Notes: a model not told the origin generated them from the letters alone. 59,321 nucleotides of DNA from Pedobacter zeaxanthinifaciens (GCF_003313335.1 NZ_QMHP01000016.1:1-59321), one strand, 5' to 3'. Counted from the stretch's first letter, positions 31,974-41,084 are shown. Numbers and translations: made by a program.

Positions 31974-34604
31974 TTAAAATTTCATGAAGCGACTTTGAAA
32001 AAATTCATTATCCTTTTCGCGATGAACTTTAATGAGGTATAAACCTGTTTTTAAATGCTGAACATCAATTTGGTTCGCATCATAATTAGCTAGTTGCCTT
32101 TGCAATACGATTTTACCTTGCATATCATAAATTGACAGTATAAAATCACCCTTCACGTTCAGTTTAAAATAATTACCTACCGGATTTGGATAAACCATTA
32201 ATTGATTTTCAGCAACTATTTTAAAGTTTACTGTCTCAATGTCGCTATAAGTGTATTTTCCGTCAAAATCCACCTGCTTTAATCGGTAATAATATGTACC
32301 TACACTCACTCCTCTGTCTTCATAGCTATAAGTAGTAATGTTTTTTGAATCGCCTTTACTTTTTACAGAAGCAATTTTAGTGAAGGAACTACCATCTACA
32401 GCACGTTCTATTTCAAAATGCTCGTTGTTAATTTCAGTGGCAGTTGCCCATCGCAATAGCACCGCTGATACAGTTTTTTCTGCTTTGAAATAACTTAACT
32501 CAATAGGAAGTACATTGGTGCCTGCCCCGCTGTAAGCGCCAATATTAGTTGAACCATTTACCGGAACTGCATTTCCAAAGTAATCTCTTCCTCCATTTGA
32601 GGTAATATTCATTCCTGTGTTTAGCGCAGGTGAGCTAGGTTTCAGTTTAAACCCCTCCAAGCCGCTAGCAGGATTAAGCAATAAAGGATCAGCAGTGCGC
32701 TTATTAGGGTCTGATGGCTCGGAAGCAGAACTAGTGGTGTAAAAGATATTGTTGTTAAAACTATAAGTTGAACCACTAGCAAAACTGTACGTAGTATTAC
32801 TGCCTCTTAAATAAAAAATATTGTTTTTAAAGCTGATGTTTTTTGGCGCCACCGACCATATTGCCAAACGCACCGCCAGCACATTATTCACTGTCGCATC
32901 AGCATAAATGGTATTGTTATACACCTCGGCACTTTTCATTCCTCCAGAAAAAGATATGGCCTGCCTTTCGTTATTTTCCAGTATATTGTATCTGATCACC
33001 GTATTGACGTTAAAGCGTTCAGGAATACTAGGCGGACTAACATTTTGATCGCCACCGGTAGCTACAACACCTCCTAACCCATTGTGGTGAAGGTAATTGT
33101 ACTGAATATAGGTGTCCTTTGTTCTAAAATCACTATCTATCCCTCTGGCATCAGTATCTCCATCATTATATACGGTTTTGGTAGCTTCATTAAATTGAAA
33201 AATGGCACCATCAGTATTAAAATTAAAAGCGGCATTACCGGATATGGTTTCTCCACAGTACTCAAAGTAGTTGTATTCTATAAGTGGATTTACGGCCACC
33301 CTAACTACCAAACCATTACCAGCGATATGCCTAAAGGTGTTACCTCTAAGTATGACATTGGTGCTAGGAACCCAATTATCGGTGCGTCCATCACCTAAAT
33401 TATCTCCAAAGGATGTAGTGGAATTTCTGAGCTCCCAAGTAGATTCGAAATTGATACCCGTACGGCTCAAATTTTCAAAAGTACAATTGGTAACCTGTAA
33501 ATCATTCCACTTACTTATAACGCTAGTGCCTAAAATATCAAAAAATATACCTCCATGATTTTTGGTGCCTGCTGCATCGGCAACATCGGAACTGTTTACA
33601 TTAAATATGCGTAATTCATCTAAATAGATGTGATTTAATGTACCTGCATTTTCGTTAATCCAAAGCATGGCGTGAAATAAATCTTCCTCCGTAATGGTTC
33701 CATTTCTGTAATTTGTAAAAGCTAGGTTTTTGATTTCAATATAGGATTTGTTATAAGCATAAGCCGCAGTTTTGGTCCCTTGGGCATCTATAACTGCCGG
33801 GCTTGTGCCACCGTAGGTTTCATAGCTGATCGTACTAGTACCATTTCCACTTCCGCTAATCAGCAATGTGCCATAAAAAGTTTGTCCAGATTTGAATAAA
33901 ATTTTACTACCCGGCTGAAATACTTTTGAGTTCACCATATCTAAGGTTTTCCAAGCTGCTACTGTTGAAGTACCTGCATTCAAATCATTTCCATTTACAG
34001 CATCTACATAAAAAGTACCGCCAACCATTGGCGAGCTATAAGCCTCATAAATAACCAATTGTGGCTTATTGGTAGTAGCTTCCTTTGAGTTAAAAGTCAG
34101 CAGGGCTTCGGAACCTGCCACGTCCTGTAGTGCTAGCGATACCAAATTGCCATTCCCAACAGTAAGATTTAAACTTCTTATATATTCGCTCACGTCCCAT
34201 TCGTAATACATCCCTACTGCATTTAGCTGCGCCGTAGCAATGCTGCCCGCTGGCGTAGGTTTGTTATTCCAATTTAAAGTGCTCTCAGACCAATTATTAT
34301 CCGTAACATTCATCGCCTCTACAATCACAGGGATCTGGAAATTTTCGTGCTTGTTAAGGTAAACTCTCAGCACAGCCTTACCAGTTTGACTTAATGTGTA
34401 AGACGAAAGATCAAACTTTAAATAGCTGATACGGGAATTGGCGCTTTCGGGTATTTTTTTGAGTTGCAAATTAACGCTAGTACCGTAATTGTTGGTTTTA
34501 CTGCCCTCGTATACTTGTGCATCTGCCACGGCAGTAAAGGTTTGACTTTGAGCTTTAGCGAAAAAAGGGATAATGAGTAGTAAGCTGTAAATAACTATTT
34601 TCAT
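31974..34604 (-). CDS. T9SS-secreted right-handed beta-helix protein, candidate polysaccharide lyase
   Basis: 876 residues; signal peptide about 1-18 (FAKAQ). Residues about 20-192 form a DNRLRE/CBM96-like domain (AQVYEGSKTNNYG, SRISYLKFDLS, TLNWNNKP). Residues about 196-690 are a parallel beta-helix: a FYVDAVNGNDLNAGTS start, many N-rich turns such as VILRGNTFRHI and VIRYNILENN, and a SPALNTGMN end. Then come a fibronectin-like segment (about 700-800) and a type A T9SS sorting domain (YPNPVGNYFKLNV to the C-terminus). Secreted helices of this type are usually lyases or hydrolases of acidic polymers. Catalytic residues cannot be fixed by eye. Since GH88 nearby needs lyase products, a uronan or glucuronate-glycan lyase is the favoured reading, not proven. 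Confidence 0.75.
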   Translation of the reverse strand: MKIVIYSLLLIIPFFAKAQSQTFTAVADAQVYEGSKTNNYGTSVNLQLKKIPESANSRISYLKFDLSSYTLSQTGKAVLRVYLNKHENFQIPVIVEAMNVTDNNWSESTLNWNNKPTPAGSIATAQLNAVGMYYEWDVSEYIRSLNLTVGNGNLVSLALQDVAGSEALLTFNSKEATTNKPQLVIYEAYSSPMVGGTFYVDAVNGNDLNAGTSTVAAWKTLDMVNSKVFQPGSKILFKSGQTFYGTLLISGSGNGTSTISYETYGGTSPAVIDAQGTKTAAYAYNKSYIEIKNLAFTNYRNGTITEEDLFHAMLWINENAGTLNHIYLDELRIFNVNSSDVADAAGTKNHGGIFFDILGTSVISKWNDLQVTNCTFENLSRTGINFESTWELRNSTTSFGDNLGDGRTDNWVPSTNVILRGNTFRHIAGNGLVVRVAVNPLIEYNYFEYCGETISGNAAFNFNTDGAIFQFNEATKTVYNDGDTDARGIDSDFRTKDTYIQYNYLHHNGLGGVVATGGDQNVSPPSIPERFNVNTVIRYNILENNERQAISFSGGMKSAEVYNNTIYADATVNNVLAVRLAIWSVAPKNISFKNNIFYLRGSNTTYSFASGSTYSFNNNIFYTTSSASEPSDPNKRTADPLLLNPASGLEGFKLKPSSPALNTGMNITSNGGRDYFGNAVPVNGSTNIGAYSGAGTNVLPIELSYFKAEKTVSAVLLRWATATEINNEHFEIERAVDGSSFTKIASVKSKGDSKNITTYSYEDRGVSVGTYYYRLKQVDFDGKYTYSDIETVNFKIVAENQLMVYPNPVGNYFKLNVKGDFILSIYDMQGKIVLQRQLANYDANQIDVQHLKTGLYLIKVHREKDNEFFQSRFMKF

Positions 34605-34660
34605 GATATTAACAAATAGTGGAACGGAGTTTAGGGCAGCGATGGTTAGGATATCTGATT

Positions 34661-34703
34661 AAAAAAATGCCCCCTGCGGTATATCCATACCACAAAAAGG
34701 GGC
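34661..34703 (-). terminator. Rho-independent terminator
   Basis: On the minus strand, after the stop of the propeller-like gene, arms GCCCC (34699-34703) and GGGGC (34669-34673) enclose an inner GGTAT/ATACC stem and are followed by ATTTTTTT (34661-34668). This would separate the T9SS propeller-like gene from the carbohydrate locus proper. Confidence 0.8.
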
Positions 34704-34728
34704 ACCAAACCAAAAATAGTATCAAAAA

Positions 34729-36318
34729 TTAACGAACGAATTTAAGCGTGTGTTTGTTACCGTTAATAACTACAGTAGCAATGTAAACACCTGCGTTAAT
34801 TTTAGATAGATCAATTGATTGCTGGTTATATCCATTACTTAATTGAAGTTTAGTTTCAAATATTTTTTGTCCTGAAACATTATTGATATAAAACTGTGCC
34901 GTGGCAGCTTCATCCACATAAATGGTTGCTTCCAACTGCCCTCCTTTTTGACGGATACTTAAAGTCCTATCCTTAAGATCTGTTTTTACTAAGATTACAT
35001 CTGATTTTTCTGCGCTACCATCGAAATCAACCTGTTGCAGTTGGTAGTAGTTATTGCCAGCAAACGGATTAGCATCAACAAAGGCATACTTCTGTATTGT
35101 GCTAGAGTTACCATTTCCTTCCACTTTTCCAATTGATTTAAATTGCTTGTTATCATTGGCTCTCAACACGTTAAAATGCGAATTATTATGCTCAGAAGCA
35201 GTTGCCCAATCAAGCCTTACGCCCTGCGACTGCTGGCGACCTTCAAAAGACTTAAGCTCTACGGGTAGTACAGTTTGCGTGGTACCTGGAGTAAATGTAA
35301 CCCCTTTAAATACTGCACCAGCTGGCGCCGTAACTAAATCCGTTTTAGATGCTGAAATAGCTGAAGTAAACCCAGCGTTATCTACAATTGATACGAGTTT
35401 ATTTCCAATATTTGCTCCTACGATACCAAATATTGTCACATCCGTTTGACCAGTAACAATGAAACCTGTAATACCTTTCAAGATACTTCCAGTACCTGTA
35501 GAGAAAAGGCCATCATCAACCCAGGTTCCACCACTCAAATGATATTTTTGCAAGCCGTCATCTAAGCCCACATAAAGCAAGTCTGGAGTGCCGCTATTAT
35601 CAGTATCAAACAAAACGAAAGAATGGGGTATGATCGTTGTGGTTGGAACCCCAGGTAACGGAATAAAGCCGCCAGTTGCGGTACCATCTACCTTACCTAT
35701 TCGCACTGCAGGAGCTGGAGAAGTAGAACTATTGGAAGTGGAAAAATAGATATCTGAGCCAACAGTATTTACTGAACGAAATGCTGTTGGGCTGGCAACC
35801 ACAGATGTTGTAGTTTCAGAACTAGTATTGCCCGTACGAAGTCCGCTGCTACCTCCTACCATCCAAAAATCTGTGCCTGTGTTTGAGGCAACTATGCTTC
35901 TTGGACTTTGCCCACTAAACACATTGAAATTTGCGGTGGAATAAGTGCCATCAGCCTTAAACACAACTGCTGTTCTTTTAGTTGTGCTTGAATTGGAGCC
36001 GGATAAACTTGCCGTACCAGCGTTTGCATTGTAGCCCATGAAGGTTAAAAATTGTCGATTAGAGGACAAGGCAGGTGTGCCTTCAGTAGTAGCACTTGGC
36101 GTACCAAAAACCACCGAATTTGCTCCTGAGCTGGTTACACTAATTTTTTGAACAAAGCCACCTGTTTTCGTATACTCTTTTACATGTATAGTCATACCGT
36201 TCGTTTCGGTTGTGGCATCATCTCCAGCTTGCACAACTACTAAATTTCCAGGCGTAAACTGAGCAAAACTTGTAAAGCCAAAAGCCAACAAGCCTAATGT
36301 GAGTAAATGTTTTTTCAT
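34729..36318 (-). CDS. T9SS-sorted secreted protein, propeller-like, function unknown
   Basis: 529 residues; signal peptide about 1-19 (SFAQ). Residues about 22-345 are Ser/Thr/Gly-rich and repeat short beta-strand units (LVVVQAGDDATTETNG, FWMVGGSSGLRTGN, FVLFDTDNSGTPDLLYVGLDDG), suggesting a beta-propeller; the Asp-rich DTDNSGTPD is FG-GAP-like. A fibronectin-like domain follows (VLPVELKSFEGRQ, about 352-440) and then a T9SS type A sorting domain (about 450-529). The protein is predicted to be exported by T9SS to the surface or medium. No enzyme motif is seen. A terminator separates it from the downstream genes, so it may be transcribed alone, and any link to glycan use is weak. Confidence 0.7.
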   Translation of the reverse strand: MKKHLLTLGLLAFGFTSFAQFTPGNLVVVQAGDDATTETNGMTIHVKEYTKTGGFVQKISVTSSGANSVVFGTPSATTEGTPALSSNRQFLTFMGYNANAGTASLSGSNSSTTKRTAVVFKADGTYSTANFNVFSGQSPRSIVASNTGTDFWMVGGSSGLRTGNTSSETTTSVVASPTAFRSVNTVGSDIYFSTSNSSTSPAPAVRIGKVDGTATGGFIPLPGVPTTTIIPHSFVLFDTDNSGTPDLLYVGLDDGLQKYHLSGGTWVDDGLFSTGTGSILKGITGFIVTGQTDVTIFGIVGANIGNKLVSIVDNAGFTSAISASKTDLVTAPAGAVFKGVTFTPGTTQTVLPVELKSFEGRQQSQGVRLDWATASEHNNSHFNVLRANDNKQFKSIGKVEGNGNSSTIQKYAFVDANPFAGNNYYQLQQVDFDGSAEKSDVILVKTDLKDRTLSIRQKGGQLEATIYVDEAATAQFYINNVSGQKIFETKLQLSNGYNQQSIDLSKINAGVYIATVVINGNKHTLKFVR

Positions 36319-36474
36319 ACTTAATACGTTTAAATTGGTTTAATGTTAGCGCCGAAAAGTATTGATTCAGCTTTGTAAAATTAAGCTGGCAACTTAAACC
36401 CTTAAGCAGGCAAATGGTACAGATAAGCGGGACAAATGTTACAGCATGCTAATTTCGTAGTTCAACCAAAGATG

Positions 36475-36482
36475 TATTTTTG
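36475..36482 (+). promoter_or_regulatory. Possible Bacteroidota -7 promoter element
   Basis: TATTTTTG matches the TAnnTTTG -7 consensus about 100 bp upstream of the small membrane-protein gene on the plus strand. The -33 region is not a good match, so this is only a candidate. The rest of the 265-bp divergent spacer shows nothing clear. Confidence 0.3.
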
Positions 36483-36583
36483 CGCATTTCTTAACCTATT
36501 ATTTGCTTTAAATGCCTTAAAAAATGCACCGATGAAAATGACATAGCTAAAAAATTAATATCTTGGTTAATCATTAACACAAC

Positions 36584-37240
36584 ATGGGCCATACAGAATT
36601 TTTAACTTACCAAAAGTTTAACGATAAAAATTTAGCAGAAGATCTTACCAGTGTTTTAGCTAAAGAAGGTATCGAATTTGTTTTTGAAGATGATACACCT
36701 CATTTTGATGTTTCATTTGCTAATAACGAAACGGATAAAACCTACTTAGTAAAGCTAAAAAGTATTGATTTTAAAAGAGTAGATGATATTTTAACAGAAT
36801 TATCGACCAATCAGATTATTGACGCGGATCCTGATCATTATCTATTCGACTTCAGCAATGAAGAATTAAAAGAACTGCTGCTGAAAAGTGATGAATGGAG
36901 TAAGTATGATTTTTTACTGGCTCAAAAAATATTAAAAGATAGAGGGCAAACGATTGATGACAGTAACTTAGCTTTACTTAAAAATCAAAGAATTGAGGAA
37001 TTAGCAAAACCCGAAAAAAGTCAACGACTATCTATCATGGCTGGCTATGTTTTCGCTTTTTTTGGTGGACTAATTGGAATCTTTATCGGCGGACATTTAT
37101 ATTCTCATAAAAAAACGCTACCAAACGGAGAACGAGTATACAGTTATTCTGATCAGGATAGAAAACAAGGCAAAATCATTTTCTCAATTAGCATTATCTC
37201 TGCCATCATTTGGACAATATATAGGCTAGCCAACACTTAA
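36584..37240 (+). CDS. Small membrane protein with DUF2007-like N-terminus
   Basis: 218 residues. The first 70 or so (FLTYQKFNDKNLAEDLTSVL, then YLVKLKSIDFKRVDDIL) look like a DUF2007-type alpha/beta domain. An acidic helical middle part follows. Two hydrophobic segments (about 146-168 and 196-214) form a C-terminal membrane anchor with a short loop (SHKKTLPNGERVYSY). There is no signal peptide, so the N-terminal domain is probably cytoplasmic. It stands alone between the divergent T9SS gene and the convergent LytTR regulator gene. Function unknown; DUF2007 proteins are sometimes called putative signal transducers without firm evidence. Confidence 0.6.
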   Translation: MGHTEFLTYQKFNDKNLAEDLTSVLAKEGIEFVFEDDTPHFDVSFANNETDKTYLVKLKSIDFKRVDDILTELSTNQIIDADPDHYLFDFSNEELKELLLKSDEWSKYDFLLAQKILKDRGQTIDDSNLALLKNQRIEELAKPEKSQRLSIMAGYVFAFFGGLIGIFIGGHLYSHKKTLPNGERVYSYSDQDRKQGKIIFSISIISAIIWTIYRLANT

Positions 37241-37294
37241 AATAAAACATCACTGATTTAAAGGCTTAACTGTTAAAAATTGGAAATAAACTAA

Positions 37295-38023
37295 CTAGCT
37301 ATTGGCTATTGCCTGATAAAAGGCTTCACGGTAAACCTCTCCTACGGCAATCGCCCTTTCGCCAATGCTTACCCGATTTCGCTCTACACTGCTGATCTTA
37401 TTTATCGCTACAATAAAAGACTTATGGATACGGATAAATTGACTGGAAGGCAGCTGCTCCTCCATTTTCTTCATTGTTTGCAAACTGGTGATTTTCCCAG
37501 TTATGGTATAAATTACAACATAATTTTGAAGCCCTTCGATGTAGAGGATATCCGCAACATCAACCCTCACCAACCTATACTCTGTTTTTACGAAAATGTG
37601 AACCGCTTCTTTTTCCCTCATAACCGGCAAAGCACCTGCATTGTTAGCCCCCGCCAAACCATCCAACATTAGCTGTACTTTTTCTACCGACTTATAAAAT
37701 CGTTCAAACGAAACAGGCTTCAACAGGTAATCAACAGCATCGTTCTCATAACCTTCCAATGCATACTCCGCATAGGCTGTGGTTAATACCACCAAACATT
37801 TTCCCTTCACTATTTTCATAAACTGTAGTCCGCTGAGTTCAGGCATCTGTACATCCAGAAAAACAAGGTCTACTTCACGTTCCATCACTTTGTTCAGGGC
37901 CTCCAAAGGGTTGGTAGTACAAAAAGTTAAGGTCATTGATGGGACTTTAGACACATAGTGCTTTAAAACATCTATCGCTAATGGCTTGTCATCCACAATC
38001 ATGCATCTAATCATATAGTCCAA
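37295..38023 (-). CDS. LytTR-family response regulator
   Basis: 242 residues. The receiver domain is about 5-118, with the acidic pair DD at 11-12, phospho-acceptor Asp57 in LVFLDVQMPELSG, Thr near 87 and Lys in YLLKPVS. The LytTR DNA-binding domain is about 138-240 (VDVADILYIEGLQNYVVIY, FIRIHKSFIVAINKI). It binds DNA as an output of the kinase encoded just upstream. The two reading frames overlap by 17 bp, so they are co-translated. The true start could be Met4. Targets are unknown; the adjacent divergently read S41 peptidase gene is a reasonable candidate. Confidence 0.93.
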   Translation of the reverse strand: MDYMIRCMIVDDKPLAIDVLKHYVSKVPSMTLTFCTTNPLEALNKVMEREVDLVFLDVQMPELSGLQFMKIVKGKCLVVLTTAYAEYALEGYENDAVDYLLKPVSFERFYKSVEKVQLMLDGLAGANNAGALPVMREKEAVHIFVKTEYRLVRVDVADILYIEGLQNYVVIYTITGKITSLQTMKKMEEQLPSSQFIRIHKSFIVAINKISSVERNRVSIGERAIAVGEVYREAFYQAIANS

Positions 38024-39050
38024 TTTTTAAATCCACAATATAAGTATCCTCTTGTTGTCTAATAGCAAGCTCATGTCGTTTTGGGTAAATCAACGCTAAG
38101 CGCCTTTGCACATTCATCAAACCAATTCCCCCTGTTCTATCTTTTTTGGCGATGTTAATCTTATTACGAATATGCAAATGAAAAGCGAGTTCATCAAGGT
38201 TGATCGCAATTTGAATAGGTTCGTCACTATTTTTAAAAACACCATGTTTAAAGGCATTTTCAATGAAATTGATGAGAATTAACGGAGCGATTTTTTGTCC
38301 GGCTATTTTACCAGATACACTAAAATCAATATATGAAGATCCTTTTTGCCCAATTTTTTGTAGATCAATTACATTATTCAAGTATTCAATTTCGTTGGAA
38401 AGAGGTACATACGGGTCATCGCTCTCCCTCAACATATAGCGCAGCACTTCCGAAAGCTTGAGTAAGGCATCGGGTGCATGTTCCGACTGCTGCTGAGTAA
38501 GCGAATAGATATCGTTGATGGTGTTGAACAGGTAATGTGGATTTACCTGCGATTTTAAAAACGCCAATTCTGTTTTGAGCTGTTCCTTTTCAACCACTTC
38601 CTTTTCGGCACGAATGCTGCGCCAGTCCATAAGATAGCTCAGCAACAGCCCCAAAAATATGTTCAGAAAATTGGCACTCAGCGTAACAATGAAAGCAAAG
38701 GAAAAATCGAGGTCTAGTTCGTAGCTTTTCCAACCTATTGAGGGATACACCACCTGCTCCATTAAATAATACAGCGGACTGAACAGCACAATGCCGCCCA
38801 AAAGTGATAGGACATACTTGAATATACCGCCTTTTTTTAAAATATATGGTATCAGTAACAGGTAATTGAAATAAAAGAAAAGAACGGAGCAAATGGTTTG
38901 CAATACCTTAACTGGAACCACAATACTTAGAAATAAGTGCCAATTAAATGTGGTTCCCAAAACCCCAGTACCTATGGCCACAAGCAAAACTTGCATCAAA
39001 ACCAATAGCCAATATCCGGTATGTAAATAGAAAAACAAGTGCTTTTTCAT
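38007..39050 (-). CDS. LytS/YehU-type sensor histidine kinase
   Basis: 347 residues. Four hydrophobic segments (about 10-32, 37-70, 78-98, 117-140) form a membrane sensor without a recognisable periplasmic domain. A short coiled linker leads to the His_kinase domain with phospho-acceptor His172 in QVNPHYLFNTINDI. The ATP-binding part contains LILINFIENAFKHG and TGGIGLMNVQRRL. It should phosphorylate the LytTR regulator whose gene overlaps its 3' end. The ligand is unknown. In Bacteroidota such pairs are common and often act on nearby genes. Confidence 0.93.
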   Translation of the reverse strand: MKKHLFFYLHTGYWLLVLMQVLLVAIGTGVLGTTFNWHLFLSIVVPVKVLQTICSVLFFYFNYLLLIPYILKKGGIFKYVLSLLGGIVLFSPLYYLMEQVVYPSIGWKSYELDLDFSFAFIVTLSANFLNIFLGLLLSYLMDWRSIRAEKEVVEKEQLKTELAFLKSQVNPHYLFNTINDIYSLTQQQSEHAPDALLKLSEVLRYMLRESDDPYVPLSNEIEYLNNVIDLQKIGQKGSSYIDFSVSGKIAGQKIAPLILINFIENAFKHGVFKNSDEPIQIAINLDELAFHLHIRNKINIAKKDRTGGIGLMNVQRRLALIYPKRHELAIRQQEDTYIVDLKIGLYD

Positions 39051-39102
39051 ATGTCAAAGGTAGCCTAATTTAGCTAGGGCGATAAAAAGAATAAACAACG
39101 CC

Positions 39103-39117
39103 GTCAATTTTATTGAC
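39103..39117. promoter_or_regulatory. Palindrome GTCAAT-TTT-ATTGAC in a divergent spacer
   Basis: A perfect 6-bp inverted repeat with a 3-bp spacer lies between the kinase gene (minus) and the S41 peptidase gene (plus), about 50 bp from the kinase start. It could be an operator for either gene. LytTR sites are usually direct repeats, so it is not an obvious site for the neighbouring regulator. Confidence 0.3.
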
Positions 39118-39252
39118 AAAACCCAAAACTGCATACACGACCTGGATTTAAGCAAATTTCTTCACTCGTCATTGGAATGATGGCTTTCGTCAATCGCTTT
39201 TCGATTTGTAAACGTAACGAGGGACTTTTGACTCACTAATGAATACAAAAAG

Positions 39253-41052
39253 ATGAAAACGATTCCATATCACTTCTTATTGCTACTAATTGCAGTCCAA
39301 CTAATCAACGCATCTAGCGCAAAGGCACAAGTAAATATCACTAAAATTCAAAACCAGAACATAAAGCGCTTCATCCAAATATGGGGATTAGTGAAGTACA
39401 AATCTGAAAAAAGTATAGTTGGTGAATTTGATGCCGACAAAGAGTTTTTATCACTAATTGATTCCGTTAAAGATGCCGACGAAGAGCGGTTTGATCGGAT
39501 CAACTTGAAGTTGATTGGACAGGTGAATCTATCTACAGCATCATCAACGCATAGCTATCAAAAAAACAACATAAAATATCTGCTTAACAATATCGATTAC
39601 AGTTGGATTAAAAAATCGAGGTATTCGGCTACGCTGAAGCAACGGCTTACTGCGCTGTCAAATCAGGTAAATGATAGTGAAAAACATCACTATATCCCCA
39701 CCATATGGTATGAAAATAACCTACCGAATGAAGCATCTTATAGCGACTATGGATTCAACGAACAGAAAATGAATCTACTGACATTAGCCAAAGTATGGAA
39801 CGCCATCGAGTATTTATTTCCATACAAATACATGACAGATAAGAATTGGAGCCAAACCTTGGTAGAAATGGTTCCTATTTTCAGAAACATCAAAGATAGA
39901 ACCAGCTATGAAAAAGGCCTGCTGATGTTAGCGGCAGCTATAAATGATACCCACGGAGGTGAACTTATGGACCACCTAAAAATGACAAGTACCATCTTTA
40001 ACGTTAGATATTACCCTCCATTTGACTACAAAGTGGAGGCAAAAGGTATCATCATTGAGAAATTCCTTAACGATTCCCTAGCAAAAAATAGTGCATTGAA
40101 ACCTGGAGATATAATTACGGCTATAGACGGCATCAAAATTGGCCAATGGATTAAAGAAAGGGCGGCATTACTTCCTGCTTCAAACGATGCAGTTAAATAT
40201 AGGGAATTGAGCACATCTAATAATAACCGGGGAGATACCTTTGCCTTTAGTAATTTAAAAGGCCAAACTTTACAGCTACAGGTGCTGAGAAACAAAGCGC
40301 ATTTAAACGTAGCATTGAAAATGTTGGATCGTTTTGATAAAGAAAGTGTTAAGCTGATTGTGGACGATCTTATGCAGAAAAGGGAAAAAGAAAAAAAAAT
40401 TAAGGGTATGGAAAACATTAGCGATGACATTACGTTGTTCAGGGCGGGCAATTTTTTCGACAGGAATTTACCAAATTACAATGACCTTGAGCAACTCTCA
40501 GCTAAGCTTAAAAGTAAAAAAGCCATCATTTTTGACATGAGAAAATATCCGCAATCACCAGGCTTATTTGGTTATTACCTGCCCTTGCTACTCGGCAAAG
40601 CTCCCTTTGCGTTTGCACGTTATTATGCGGTGGATTTGAAGAACCCAGGTGCTTTTATCCACCTGGAGGGAATTGAAAACTATATGCGTGTTGAAAAAGA
40701 CGGCGTAAAAACCATTGGCGAATTATATACTGGAAAGATTGTAATTTTGACGGATGAAAACACGCAGAGCATGGGCGAATGGTTTACCATGATGTTACGC
40801 CAATTTAACGCAAATACCACTATTATCGGTAGCCAAACAGCAGGCGCAGACGGTGATGTGAAAAGACTAACCCTACCTGGAGCCTACCAGTTTAGTTTTA
40901 CAGGCAATGGCATATTTTACCCTGATGGCAGGGAAACACAGCGTATCGGTATTATTCCTGATATCTACTTTAAAGCATCTGCGAAGGATTTGAGTGGAAC
41001 TGAAGATGCCCACCTACAACGAGCGTTAAAATTCATTAAAGAAGGAAAGTAA
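39253..41052 (+). CDS. S41-family (C-terminal processing-like) serine peptidase, exported
   Basis: 599 residues; signal peptide about 1-25 (SSAKAQ). A helical N-terminal region precedes a PDZ-like domain (about 255-350, with NSALKPGDIITAIDG). The S41 catalytic domain covers about 365-575. The likely nucleophile is Ser506 in ENTQSMGEWFTM, followed by IGSQTAGADGDVKRL and PDGRETQRIGIIPDIYF, which match the tail of S41 peptidases. It lies divergently from the LytS/LytTR pair across a 202-bp spacer. It is probably periplasmic or a surface enzyme. The substrate is unknown. Proteins of this sort are numerous in Pedobacter-like genomes and often annotated only as S41 peptidase. Confidence 0.88.
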   Translation: MKTIPYHFLLLLIAVQLINASSAKAQVNITKIQNQNIKRFIQIWGLVKYKSEKSIVGEFDADKEFLSLIDSVKDADEERFDRINLKLIGQVNLSTASSTHSYQKNNIKYLLNNIDYSWIKKSRYSATLKQRLTALSNQVNDSEKHHYIPTIWYENNLPNEASYSDYGFNEQKMNLLTLAKVWNAIEYLFPYKYMTDKNWSQTLVEMVPIFRNIKDRTSYEKGLLMLAAAINDTHGGELMDHLKMTSTIFNVRYYPPFDYKVEAKGIIIEKFLNDSLAKNSALKPGDIITAIDGIKIGQWIKERAALLPASNDAVKYRELSTSNNNRGDTFAFSNLKGQTLQLQVLRNKAHLNVALKMLDRFDKESVKLIVDDLMQKREKEKKIKGMENISDDITLFRAGNFFDRNLPNYNDLEQLSAKLKSKKAIIFDMRKYPQSPGLFGYYLPLLLGKAPFAFARYYAVDLKNPGAFIHLEGIENYMRVEKDGVKTIGELYTGKIVILTDENTQSMGEWFTMMLRQFNANTTIIGSQTAGADGDVKRLTLPGAYQFSFTGNGIFYPDGRETQRIGIIPDIYFKASAKDLSGTEDAHLQRALKFIKEGK

Positions 41053-41084
41053 TTTCGAGCCAGCTTTTATAGCATACTTGTTGA

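Noticed and set aside
34711..34718. CAAAAATA, an exact minus-strand -7 promoter match (TATTTTTG)
   Set aside because: Transcription from it would run directly into the terminator at 34661-34703, and the region is AT-rich enough for chance matches.
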